Assembly: GCA_020186115.1 (NCBI GenBank)
Contig: WSYJ01000156.1
Coordinates: 310,001-374,000 of the forward strand
Direction of reading: 5' to 3'
Length of the DNA: 64,000 nt
Origin: Histomonas meleagridis
Lineage: Eukaryota; Parabasalia; Tritrichomonadida; Dientamoebidae
A program made the translations under genes and the position numbers. Under the pieces are notes generated by a model. That model was not told the origin of the DNA. It was given only the letters and a program-made list of their open reading frames with translations, and ran no database searches. Position 1 is the stretch's first letter, and each line of letters starts with the position of its first letter. Positions 19,082 through 31,000 of this stretch are shown one piece after another.

Positions 19082-19948
19082 TTAATTTTTCTCGCTTTGA
19101 GTGTTTGTTTGAGCTGGTTCATTTATCTTATCTATCAAATTCTCATTTTCAGAACTTGACAATTGATTTGGAGCAACTATAACTCGGTGCTTGGATTTAA
19201 CAACAACTTTATTGTATGCAGGAGGCTGTTGGTGCTTTTCATCGTTTGTAGATGAACTTTCATCATTAACCAAAAGAGAAAAAATATCAATTTGCTTGTT
19301 TGGAGTTTCTTGTGGCGATTTTTGATTTTCTTGATCTGTTTGAGGAAATCCACCATTCCTTGTGAGTTGTGTATATCTATAACGACATTGAAGGTCCGTT
19401 CGACCTGGAATTAAATTGGATATTTGTTTCCATTTGGTGATTTTTTTAACATTAACTGTTTCAAGTAAGATATCATCTTCTTCCTTTGTCCATTCACTAT
19501 GGAGAATTTCTGGATTTACTGAGCGATTCCAACGTTGATTACATTGAATACTTGTTCTATTATGTCCAACAAAATCAGATATTGCTCTCCAATTCTTTGC
19601 TCCATATTTTGCCGTTCCGCATAGTAATCGTATGTCTTCTTTTTTAGACCACTTTGGACTTCTCCGTGGTCTAGCTTCTTCAAAATTTTGATATGAGAAT
19701 GTAGTTATATATGTATGATTGATAACTTCTTTAAATACTCTTTTGATTTCCCCTATTAGTTCAAAATAATTTATATTGTCATTTACGCAATCTCGCACAT
19801 TTACTGAATCTATTTCACCCAATATAAATGAGATTGATTCTGATATGATATTTTGTTTTCGATCATCAGCAATTTGGTTGTTCATTGCATCAATTTCGAC
19901 TGATAAGTATTGACGGAATATTTGTTCTGCGTAAGGGGTAATTTCCAT
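19082..19948 (-). CDS. Two-repeat Myb DNA-binding protein
   Basis: The 288-residue protein contains two tandem Myb/SANT repeats: PKWSKKEDIRLL to QCNQRWNR (about 97-145) and SEWTKEEDDILL to LQCRYRYTQL (about 150-200). The first repeat keeps all three spaced Trp or aromatic positions; the second has Trp at the first two. A helical N-terminal region of about 90 residues precedes them, and the C-terminal 85 residues are Ser/Asn/Gln-rich and probably unstructured. R2R3-like Myb proteins are a large transcription-factor family in trichomonads. Target genes are unknown. The ATG at 19948 is the first in frame. Confidence 0.88.
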   Translation of the reverse strand: MEITPYAEQIFRQYLSVEIDAMNNQIADDRKQNIISESISFILGEIDSVNVRDCVNDNINYFELIGEIKRVFKEVINHTYITTFSYQNFEEARPRRSPKWSKKEDIRLLCGTAKYGAKNWRAISDFVGHNRTSIQCNQRWNRSVNPEILHSEWTKEEDDILLETVNVKKITKWKQISNLIPGRTDLQCRYRYTQLTRNGGFPQTDQENQKSPQETPNKQIDIFSLLVNDESSSTNDEKHQQPPAYNKVVVKSKHRVIVAPNQLSSSENENLIDKINEPAQTNTQSEKN

Positions 19949-20057
19949 TTACAATACTATATGTTTTTGCACTCCTTGTTCAGCTTTGAAGTTGATCGCC
20001 AGCGCTTTATTGAAAAAGCCGTTCCCGCGTGGTCAATTATTTGTGAGTGTAAACAAT

Positions 20058-20283
20058 TTTTCCCTCAAAAAAGCACCATCCTTAAAACCTTTTGACTTCA
20101 CATATCACGTAAAAATTAAGAGAAAACGAAGCACAATGACAGTAAATTTCTTTAATTATTCCAAGTTTGAATCATTTTGAAAAATGGACTATCAGGTTGA
20201 AAATTGTGCAATTACCATCATTAATCTATATTGAATTGCACCATGGTCTTTTTACAACAACGGTTTAGCTTTTTGAGGGAAAA
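20058..20283. mobile_element. Possible MITE-like segment with 16-17-bp inverted ends
   Basis: TTTTCCCTCAAAAAAGC at 20058-20074 and GCTTTTTGAGGGAAAA at 20268-20283 are inverted complements differing by one base of the A run. The 226-bp interval has no coding capacity. No target-site duplication is obvious and no second copy was seen in the window, so it may be an unrelated hairpin-forming pair. Confidence 0.3.
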
Positions 20284-22458
20284 TAAACCGTCAAACTTTG
20301 AGAGAATATTATTAAAAAAGTTGTCTTTTTCAATTGAAAATTTAATCATGTGGCGTCCAAGTATTCAATTTTTCATAACCGATAAACATAAAGTATATTG
20401 AATTTTTTGTGGGAAACACTCTTGGACGTTCTATTTTCAATACCAAAGATTTTTAGAGGCTAAGTGTTGTATTTATCAAACTTGCTTTCGTTGTTTCTCA
20501 TGAATAAGCACATTTAAATTATTAATAATAGGCCTAGAATGTCTTGGTATCATCCAAAGAAAATGTTTGTTTCAGTTAATCAATTTCATCAAATTCCAAA
20601 AAATTTAATAAATTCACTCAAATAGCAATGCCCTCATTCCAAAATTAGAAATATTATTTGTGCTTGGTCATAATTTCAAAAATTCAAAAAATAATAAAAT
20701 TATTCTTATATATTTCAAATTAATATACAAACATTCATAAATATTAGAACCAATAGACCCAACAAAAATAAGCCACTCAAAATATCAATCAAAACAAAAA
20801 ATGTTTGTTCATTTTGATAAAAATTTAAGATATTCAAACAATAAACGGTCTTGACTTAATCCAAAGAAAATATTGTTCTCTCTTGTATTTACAGCTTTAA
20901 TATCCTTTTAAGAAAGGAACAAATATCATGTGTTCAAGCAAATATTTGGTAATTTCATTATCAGTAATGAATTGATTAAGAAACTTCAATCCTCATTTTT
21001 TTACCAGAAATAATTATCTGTAAGTAAGACACAGTGTTAAGAAGATTAGGTACTATCCTATTATGAAAGCTCAAGTTCCAAGCACGAAACAAAGCTTTTT
21101 ATTTTGAATGACACACATTTGTATGATTTATATCAGTTTTGTGTAATTTTTCCAACCAGATAAAAAAATTTATAAACAAAAATATCTTCATTAATAATGG
21201 ATATTTTTTATCAATTCATGTCATTTCATTCTTGACTAATAATAGCAAAAACATGGTTTTTCCTTAATCAATAAAGTGAAAATTTAAAATTAATGATAAA
21301 TCTTCAAATAATAAATTTTTAGTTTCCATAATTTATACTTTCTTTAAATTTTCTAAGTTTTTAGGATTCTAAAATATTGCATTTTTATTTGAAATAAAAA
21401 TTATGAAAATAATCTCCTGGAAATCATGAATAATATTTATCTTAGGAAAATTAAAAAATAACTTCGCATTCAAGTGTTTATTTTTCATATGATAAATATT
21501 ACATTAACTTTTGATGATTTTAATAACAATTGAAATTTACTTTTTTTGAAAATGGTTGGTACATGCAAAGTTAATAGTTTTGAGTACTTAATACTGTCTG
21601 CTAACATAAAAGTTCTTAGAAGTTTGAATAATTTTTGGCGTCAATTAGAACAAGTAATTCTTCTTTGGTTAGCGGTTTCCGAAAATTGACTATTGGGTTT
21701 TTTTGGTTTGACTTTATTTTTTGTGTAAAAAAGTTGCGCTCCAAAGAAAAACGAATTAAGAAATAAATTTAAATGATTTAAATGATTTAATCCTTAGATG
21801 CATTTTATTGTGACTATTTTTAAAATTATTAATGAACTATGAAAAATGAGAACATTTGAAGCGCTGAGACGCATCTTAGTCAAAGTCGATTAAACGGTCG
21901 ACTTGTACCCAAAATGGCAAATTCAATTGAAATTATCACAAATTTTGGCAAAACGATCACAAGGAAAACGGTCGTTTGCAAGCTGTTGTGATATGCCGAT
22001 ATGTTAAATCTTTGAATGACAATAAAGTTGTGAATTTTTGAATTACATGATCCCATATGTGGCCTTTTAAGAAGTCAAAAAATCGATAATAAAATTTGAC
22101 TTAGGTTGAAGTGCGAATTTTTTGGAAATTTCTGTTTAGGGCTTAAGAAGAATAAAAATTTCGTGGACTTAAGGAGAAGCTTCACACCAACTTTATTTTT
22201 TAAAATTTATAATAAAATAAATTCTTCATTCTACAGACTTGACCTATATTTCACTAAGTCTGTTGCCATATTTGAAAGCTATCGTTGCCACTAGATGATG
22301 ATGAGATAATAAAAATTGTGTGGTTTATTCTTTAAAAAGTATCATATTTGTATTCATGAAACGATTGTGATATGAAAATGATCGGTGCCATATCATATGT
22401 ATCATCTGGCAAGATTGCCCCAGATTGAGAGTTTAGTTTGATTTAAATTTTTTCAGTG

Positions 22459-22682
22459 TAGGGTGGGCCAAAATGTCCATTTTTTGAAGTTTTGTCGTCC
22501 GACGGCAGAAAGAAACTGTGATCCAAAATACTTATTATATTAAATTTTCCATGAATGAAGTGTGAACTTTACATCAGCGATACACTCTGAAACCCCGGCG
22601 GTTTGATGGGCAAGTTTGAATGGTATTTGCCCGCAAAAGATTTGCCCAGAAAATCCGGTTCTGATTACAAGAATCCACCCTA
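22459..22682 (+). mobile_element. MITE-like element, copy 1 (TAGGGTGG termini)
   Basis: The 224-bp segment starts TAGGGTGG and ends CCACCCTA, perfect 8-bp inverted ends. Its first 75 bp and last 30 bp match the reverse complement of a segment at 43284-43480, including AAATGTCCATTTTT, then GCAGAAAGA, and near the far end AAAAGATTT and AATCCACCCTATT. It has no open frame. Non-coding length of about 200 bp, inverted ends and a second dispersed copy are the marks of a miniature inverted-repeat transposable element. A TA target, as for Tc1/mariner-type elements, is possible. Confidence 0.6.
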
Positions 22683-23055
22683 TTTTAGTGTTAGATATTG
22701 AAGTTTGCAGGCGTCAAAAAAAACTCAATGTTCGATGATTTTGTTCAAAATCGACCAAATAACAATTGAATTTCAAATTTTAAGTAAATCAAAAATATAG
22801 AAAAATTAGGTTAACATAGATAGACATACCTATAAATACTTAATCCTCAAAAGATATATCAAATATTTTTTATGAACTAAATCTATTCATTAAGGAAATA
22901 AGCCTAACGGCCTTGTATCATTGTGTTTCTCCAAAAAACGTTTTTGGAATTGCAATTCAATTTGGTACGTACCAAACATATTTCAACATTTTTGAAACAT
23001 GTTTCAAACTTAAGAAAATTTCTATTGATAAAATCTTGATTTAGGACATTTGTAA

Positions 23056-23550
23056 ATGCTTCTTCTCCTTATATTGATTACGAAGGGATCTACTCAAAGG
23101 GACCCTGAAGGTACATGGATTAGTGTTAAGCCACGACGTTTTGGAAATAAAAAATATATTAATTCAATAAAAAATATTGATTATAATTCAGATGATACCA
23201 TTAAACCATTATTTCCTGCAGGAACAAGGAAGCCCATAACCAGGAAATCAAGATTAATACCAACTTTTAATAATGAAAAACAATCTTTACTCAAAACCAA
23301 AAATTTTCGTCCTTTGATAAGCTTAGCTCCAGTTAGCATTGTAAAAAAATTTGTGGAGGATGAATTTTTTGAGATATATAGAACAGAAACTTCAAAAAAT
23401 GGTGGTATTGCATCTGTTTTGAATTCGGAAGCGAAAAATATCCTCAAAAGTGATATTTCGATCGCATCATCACCGACTTCCCATGGACATTTTATTGAGA
23501 TACAAACAAGCTATGAGGACTTAATAAAAGAGTTGAGTTCTCAAACATAA
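23056..23550 (+). CDS. Hypothetical protein, 164 residues
   Basis: An ATG-initiated frame begins with a short hydrophobic stretch (MLLLLILITKGST) that could be a minimal signal peptide, followed by a basic region (VKPRRFGNKKY, GTRKPITRKSR) and a mixed helical C-terminal half containing VKKFVEDEFFEIYRTETS. No family is recognised. Codon use is like that of the other genes, and the frame stands alone in a gene-poor region. No initiator-like TCAT motif precedes it. It could be a lineage-specific gene or a fragment of a longer decayed one. Confidence 0.45.
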   Translation: MLLLLILITKGSTQRDPEGTWISVKPRRFGNKKYINSIKNIDYNSDDTIKPLFPAGTRKPITRKSRLIPTFNNEKQSLLKTKNFRPLISLAPVSIVKKFVEDEFFEIYRTETSKNGGIASVLNSEAKNILKSDISIASSPTSHGHFIEIQTSYEDLIKELSSQT

Positions 23551-23689
23551 TGAGTTCACAATTACATCATAATTCAAACACTAAAATTTCATTTCATTTC
23601 AATTTAATTGATATAACTTCTAATAATTTTGTTTTCTTCCAAATCTTTTCTCTGATGTAATTAATCATTACACAAAATGTTCTTTTTAC

Positions 23690-23690
<1 letters not shown>

Positions 23691-23713
<23 letters not shown>
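23691..23713. repeat. AT dinucleotide microsatellite
   Basis: An uninterrupted AT run of about 23 bp in the 3' flank of the 164-residue gene. Confidence 0.95.
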
Positions 23714-23722
<9 letters not shown>

Positions 23723-24066
23723 TGATATAAATCATTCTCACGAAATGTTGGATCATTTTATCATTTCCCATTTGTGAATGAATTAATAAATTGGTTTGTG
23801 TTACTTTATCTTTATTCATAAGTTATATTGAAAATTAAACAATATAATATCATTTTATATATAATAAAGGGGACTTAGAGTTTACACAGTGTGACGAAAT
23901 GTAATCACATGTCACCTCCACTTTTTGAATATCTCATTGTAGACCACCCATTTTTGATAATAGTCACTTTTTTATGTTTTTTGGTTCAATTTCAGCGGTT
24001 ATGATCGGTATATATTGAAAAAGTTTTGTTTACGATAGAACCAATTTACGATAGGACTTTTTGAAC
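23714..24066. other. Intergenic, AT-rich
   Basis: The stretch after the AT microsatellite holds no open frame. A short GC-richer patch (23868-23960, including GTGACGAAATG and CCACCCATTTTTG) has no recognised identity. Confidence 0.4.
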
Positions 24067-24429
24067 ATGTTTAAAAAGTCCCATCGTATCCCTATCGTCA
24101 ACCCGCACCATTCAACTATCATTGACCGCTGGATATGAAGGAAGATTATCCTGATAATTTTGATTGTTATGAAGGGAACTAAAGGCCGAACAGCGATTTC
24201 TGATGCATTTTGCAAATCACTTATTTTCCCTTATAAATCAATGCAAAAATATTTTAACTTTTCCTTCAAATCTTTTATCGCATTATCTTTCGAATATTAT
24301 ATTTCTTTATGCTTTTCCATTACCATTCCCATTGGAATGTTGTTCGTTTTTTTGTTTTTAAGGGAAAATTTGTTTATCGATCAGGAAATAATCCTGAGTT
24401 TAATTTATCTTAATGTCGCATTTCTATAA
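24067..24429 (+). pseudogene. Decayed reading frame of unknown parentage
   Basis: From an ATG at 24067 the frame reads MFKKSHRIPIVNPHHSTI and on to a TGA at 24136, then continues open through KGTKGRTAISDAFCKSL to a stop at 24427-24429. Its second half is hydrophobic and Phe/Ile-rich. Just after the stop an alternative frame reads MKEDYPDNFDCYEG before its own stop, so a frameshift as well as a nonsense change may be involved. No domain is recognised. A relic of a transposon or surface-protein gene would fit the gene-poor setting, but nothing proves it. Confidence 0.25.
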
Positions 24430-25008
24430 ACAAATTGAATACTTTACTGAGGTACCTACAACGTAACACATCGGAGAACGTTATAATCATAATTCCGAAA
24501 ATGAAAAAAGTGACAAGTTTCATGGATGTCGAACAAAGTTATTCAATTTTCAAAAAATAAATCACATAAACAGTGAATTCCGACGGTTATTTTAATAAAA
24601 ACTTGGTTTATTTGGCCGAAACAAAAAGTGCTATTCAAAAGTGGAGTAAACTACACATATCCTCAGATAATCAAAAAGTCAAAACTGACCAGTTGATTTA
24701 TAACGATCAAGTTATATTGAATCTCATTATTAAAAAGTTCTATCGTATATTGCACATTTAAAATGTATTTTCGTTTTGTTTTTTCAAAAAATTTTTTCAT
24801 GAGAATCAAAACTATAAATAATTCGTTAGTGGTGAGTCATTGCCCATGTGTATTTAATTTAAAAGTCCTGTATAGAAAACTTTAACATTAATCTTGCTTC
24901 CGAAATAGTAATAGACCGTTAATATAAAAAATATCGGCACTTTTCAAAAAAATAGCAGGATTTTGAATAATTTACAATCACCGAAAGATCGGATATCAAA
25001 AATAACAA
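24430..25008. other. Upstream region of the BEACH gene
   Basis: AT-rich spacer. An open stretch at 24573-24761 (it includes LVYLAETKSAIQKWSKLH) has no ATG and may be another decayed fragment. No tRNA or repeat was found. Confidence 0.4.
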
Positions 25009-28000
25009 ATGAAGAACCAGTGCATTTTACATTTTTTGGATAAAAACACATTACCGGAAAGCGATTACATTATTCAACATTGTGTTTCTTTATTTAGTTT
25101 TCAAACAGAGTCTGATCTTCCATTTTTTTCATATGATTCAAACTTTGTAAATACAATTATTAGAAGGAAGAAAACCCAATCAACCATGGAGGTTCTTGCG
25201 GTGTTATATGATTTTAATGGATTAATGGATGTTGCAAATGCAAATTTATCAAATATTCTAATCATTCAAAAGTTATTTGCAGTAGCATTTTATTCTGGAA
25301 GGTCTGGCAATTGCTACTTCCCAGAATTGAATTCAATATTTGAAATAATTTCATCTCAAATAATTCCCAAACAAAATCTTAACCCATATATTGCAGCTGC
25401 AGTATCTTATGCTCTTTCTAAGGTTAAAATGTATTATGCTAAAATTGACTTATTTGATTCAAAATCATCAGAATTGTTAAAACTATTAAATTTGTCAATT
25501 TCAATTTTCCAACATCTTGGAATACCAGACTCATTTCAGTATTTTGGAGATTATTTTTTATATGCATTACTTTCTCTTCATTTCGGGTCACAGGACGATG
25601 AAAAAGATAAACTATACAATTCGATAATTCACAATATGTTTACTGTTCTTCGGAATTATTCGATTTCTAATCTTCCATATAAATCGTTATACAAACATTT
25701 GATATCATTTTTAGATACTAATATTCCAGTTGCAACACAAATAACAACTTTAAATTTTCTATCAAAATTAACAATGCAATTTCCAAATCTTTCAGAATTA
25801 ATTTATAATCACAACGAATTTGAAAGTATTTCTAAATTTATCTTTAAGTGTATTTCAAATGTTGAAGTTAAAGTCGAAATTGAAAAATTAGAAACACATG
25901 AAAAACTTGAAACTACAACAACCGAAATCAATTTACAAGACATTTTAAATATTTCAACATTTAATGAACCTATAACACATATTTCTGATGAAAAACTTCG
26001 AAATAATATAAATTCAGATGAGCCAAAAGATTTACAATTATTTACTGATAATTCAATTTTAGTTTCATTATTACAAACAATTTTATTATTATTTAAATCA
26101 AATCCTAAGCAATCACAAATATTAACAAGTTCACAATTTATGCGTAAAATAATGATTTTATTTGGTAATAATCCAACGCCTTCATTAGTTACCTTTTTAT
26201 TACAATGGTCAAAAGAATTAACAAAAATATCTATCAATGAATCAATTGATAATTTTATGAAGATAAACTTTTTCGAGCGAATTTTAGAATTAATATTTGA
26301 AACTTTTCGATGTAAAGAGTTCATTGAATTCATTGAAACATTTTATTTTTATTTAATATTAAATTCACAAAATTATAATTTTATATTACCGTTGTTATCA
26401 AGACATGAAATTGTAATTTCGGAATTACTTTTAGATGAAGAATTACAAAACTTTTTAATGAAATGTATTTTCTTAGGATCAAATATATTTCCATATTTAT
26501 TTACAAGAGTTTTTTATGAAAAAAGAATTTCAAGTTTATTAACAATTTTAAGAGATAATCATATTAATTATATAATAAATAAAAAGGAAACAGAAGTTAA
26601 ATCATATGAAATAATTCGTAAATCATTATTCGAATATGTTGATTCACTTTTAATATTTCCGACATATCAAAGAGTATTATTTAAATGTACTTCATTTATA
26701 ACAATTTTAACTGAACTTATATATGAAAAAGATGTAAGAGATTTTGCATTTGATCAATTAACTAAAGCTATTTCAATACTAAATGAAAATGATCAAGGAA
26801 TGGAAATCATATTTTCATTCTTTAGGAAAATGATTTTAATTGAACAAAAAGATAATAATTATCAAGAAATTGTTAATCATATATTAAAGACTATATCAAA
26901 TGCTTTTGATGGTGAATCGACAGGAATTTCTTGTATATTTTTACGAACAAAATTCTTTTCTATACTTGTTAATTATACACAAAATTTAACTGATGAAAAT
27001 GAAATTAAAAATTCATTAGATTTATTGTTAAAAATTGCATTTAAATGTTCTTTATTAAAGAATCAATTTAGAGATTATATCAATGAAAATGATTTATTTT
27101 TATCATTATTACCTATAATTCAACCTTCATTTAAAGATGGAATTAATGAAGAATTTATGAATAAATTATGGACAATAATTTTTGGAATTGATCAAATTTC
27201 ATTTGAAGAAATTCATCCAATTATTAATGCAACACCTTTAACATTAATTTATCAATTATTAAAACCTTATAATGAAAAATTCATTAAATTCATCGAATAT
27301 ATACAAAAATGTTGTGAAGAAGATAATCATTCTGCTTTAGAAGTGAATAGCAGTAGTTTTCCTTCAATGTTAATTAAATCATTTGAAGAATATCGAACTA
27401 TTACTGAACCAAATTCAACATTTGATCTTTTATTAAATTTATTATCATATTTATCTTCATTTTCAATGAAAGGTAAAGATATAATTGCATTTTTCCATAA
27501 CTTTTCAACATTATCTGGTAACTTCAAACCATATTTTTCATTTGATTTATTAAGGACTTTATTATTAATATTTCAAACACCTTATGATGCACCACCTTCA
27601 TTTTATCATTTAAATGGTAAAAAAACTTATTTAACTTTACCTGAAATACCAAATATTCAAATCATTGATTCATTTACATTTTTCATTAATATAATTTTAA
27701 ATGAAAGTAAAACTAATGGGAAAATTTTATTTTATATTTCTGATTCATTAAATACATATTTTAAATTATATTTCAAAAATAATTTATTATATTTTGAAAT
27801 TGGTACTAATTTAAATGATATACCTCAACAAGGTTATTTTAATTATGTATTTCCACCTAAAGTTTGGACACATATATGTATAACATTTTGTAAATCTTAT
27901 TTAAATTTATATGTACATGGTAAAGAACAAGCTAATTTAAAGATTAGACAATTCCATTTCCAAGGAACTTTAAGGAATTCATATATAGCTAATGAAATAA

Positions 28001-31000
28001 ATTGCGATATCGGTAATTTTGGATTTATAAGGATTCCATTAACTTCACAATTAATACGAATATTAGCTGATATACCTAAAACTGTAATTACATCATTTTC
28101 ACCTGCTGAAATATCTGATCATCTTTATGAATCATTTCCAATATTTAATTCCGAAATGTTTTCTCATTCGATATATTTATATAATCCAGCAATATCAATT
28201 AAAAATACATCAATTAACTTAGCAAATGTTTCAACTTCTTATCAAACACTTCAAGTATTTGGTGAAATATTTGGTTATTCACCACAAGCTAAATCTATAT
28301 TAAGATCAATAGGAGGTCCATCAGTATTATTCCCTTTAATAGCTCAAATAGATCAACCTTTAATGCCTAAAGAAAATGAACCAATTAATTATGAAGTTAA
28401 CCCAGTATATTTACCATTTTTGATACAAATATTTACCGCTTATTTAAGAGGATCAATTTCTAATCAAGAAGATTTTTGTTCTATTAAAGGATTTCAAGTT
28501 ATAGGTCATTTATTATTTAGATGTAAATTACAAAATATTACTATACAAGTTATTGAATTATTAAAACGAATGTATAAAGAAATATTAATACCGAATTTGG
28601 CATGTCAAATGTTAGAATATATATTCTTAGATATTAGATTATGGATTTATTTACCTTTGGATTTACAATATAATGTATATAATTCTTTAATTGAAATATT
28701 CGAAACTTCTACAGAAGAAAGAAAACAATGGTTCATTAGAACTATACCATTTGTAAGAATTTTATATTTAATGAGAGTATTCTTTTGGTCGAATTTTTCA
28801 GATCCTAAAATTTGTTTATGTAGTAAACCAAAAGTTAATAAAGCTACAAAAGAAATAGAAGGTAAACGACCTGAATCATTAGTTCAAATTAGAGATAAAT
28901 TTTGGAAATTAGCTTATTTAGTATTTCAACGTTCATTTAATTATTCAAGTGCTACGACTTTATGTATATTATCATTTGATCAAAATGATCCTGAATTAAC
29001 AATTGAAACATTATCATTTTTAATTCATTTATTTCGGAATCATGATCAAACATTAATTCGAGCATTTATTACACATAAATTAACATTTGAAACATTTTTC
29101 CCTTTATTAATATCAGAAAATGAAATTATTAAAGCTCAATGTATTCATATCTTTATGTTAATCCAATATTTAAATAAAGATCAACGAAAATCTTTATTAA
29201 AACCTTATACATTAAATGAATGGGTCGCAGGAATTATATCATCGATTAATTTAAATAAGGTTACAACAATTTTAGCTGATATAATCTTTGGTTATATGTT
29301 TGGTTTATTTGATTTGAAACGATCTGATGTAATGCCTATAACACGAATATCAAAATTAAATAATATTTCAAGTGGTACATATTTCATTGCACGATATTTG
29401 TTTCCATTAGCATTTTTAACTATATGTGACTTAAATGAAGATGTTACATGTAAATATTTATTATATTTAGATCGATCTATATCATTAGATCCAATACAAT
29501 TTATGAATACTAATCCTAATTGGGATTTATTCTTTGTTATGTTTTTAATGCATAAAATGCCTAATCCTCAAAGTAATTGTGATAAAGCTTCTTCAATATG
29601 TTTATATACATTAACACAATTATATGGTATAGCTGCACAAATAGGTAAACCGATAATAACAAATTTAGTTTTATATATAAATTTATTCTCTTCACAAAGT
29701 TCACAAGATTTTTCACATATATTAAGAATGTTATTTAATGATTTTATTGATAAATTTATCCTTTATCCTAATAGTCAACAAAGGAAAATTTCATATATTA
29801 ATTGTTATTTAATTCTTAATAAGATATTTGAATATTTATTCTTTTTAAATGATGCATCACAATCATTTTTACCTGAATTCATACAAATACAAAATGAAAA
29901 TAAAAATACAAATTTCCAAGATTTACATCGTATTAAATGGATATCTACAGCACCAAATATTGAAATGATTTATAGTACACGTACTTCTTGTGATGGTATT
30001 TGGTATGATGCAGAATTAGCTCAAAGAGTTTTAAGTGTATTACGATTAATGCCACAAATATTCCATGAAAAATATGAAACTTTTCATCCATTATTTATAT
30101 ATACATTTATATTAGGTATAGGTTTAAGTCATTCGATTCATTTTGATTTATTTTTACCTTATATTAAATCTATATTTAATTTAATACCAAATGATAATCT
30201 TAAAGATATACATATTCAATCATTTATTAATGTATATTCAGGAATTTGTAAATCATTTTTAAATAATCGTAATAATTTAATTGAAGATGTATTAATACAA
30301 TTTACACGAAATTATAAAAATTTAATTTCTAATAAATTTAAATTATTTATTAATTTTGGGAAAACTGTACAAGATTTAAATAAATTCTTAGATAAAAATC
30401 CTTATAATTTCATACATTATTTTATAGAAAAATTCCAAGAAAATGAAAAATTAATGATAAATCAAGCTATAAAATTACAAAAATCAAATTATAAAACATT
30501 ACAAACTATAGCACAAAAGAATGGAAAAATTAGTTCACACTTTGATAAATTAAATCAAGTTGATTCATATTCTGATTTAACTAATAAAAAGAAACAAATT
30601 TATTTACAATTACATCAATTCTCTGCATCTATTCGTAATAGTCAAAGAGAAGGACAAAAATTATATCATCAAATATGGAATTCTTTATCTAATGAAGATG
30701 GGCCATGGTCACCATTAGAAAACACTAAAAAATTACATTATAAATTATCAAAAGTTATTTTATCATCAAATCGAAGGAGTAGAATGATAATTAATACAAA
30801 ATATAAAGATCATAAAGATGCTTCATTAATGAGAGATGTCGGGAAAATTGAAAATGTAGAACAATTATATAATGAACATTTGAAACAACTTAGAATGAGT
30901 GAATTTAATGGTGATCAATCAGTAATTACATTAAATGATCAAGATAATAATGAAGATGAATGTCAAGATGGTATAGTTTATTTTAATAATAATAATATTA

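Larger units (their letters stand above)
19949..23055. other. 3.1-kb gene-poor region
   Basis: No convincing gene lies here. It holds an inverted-repeat-bounded segment at 20058-20283 and the AGGGTGG element at 22459-22682, listed separately. A frame at 19910-20095 lacks an ATG start and overlaps the Myb gene. The remainder is AT-rich with short A/T runs. Small GC-richer patches occur near 21860-21990, including GTCGATTAAACGGTCGAC at 21886-21903. Confidence 0.5.
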
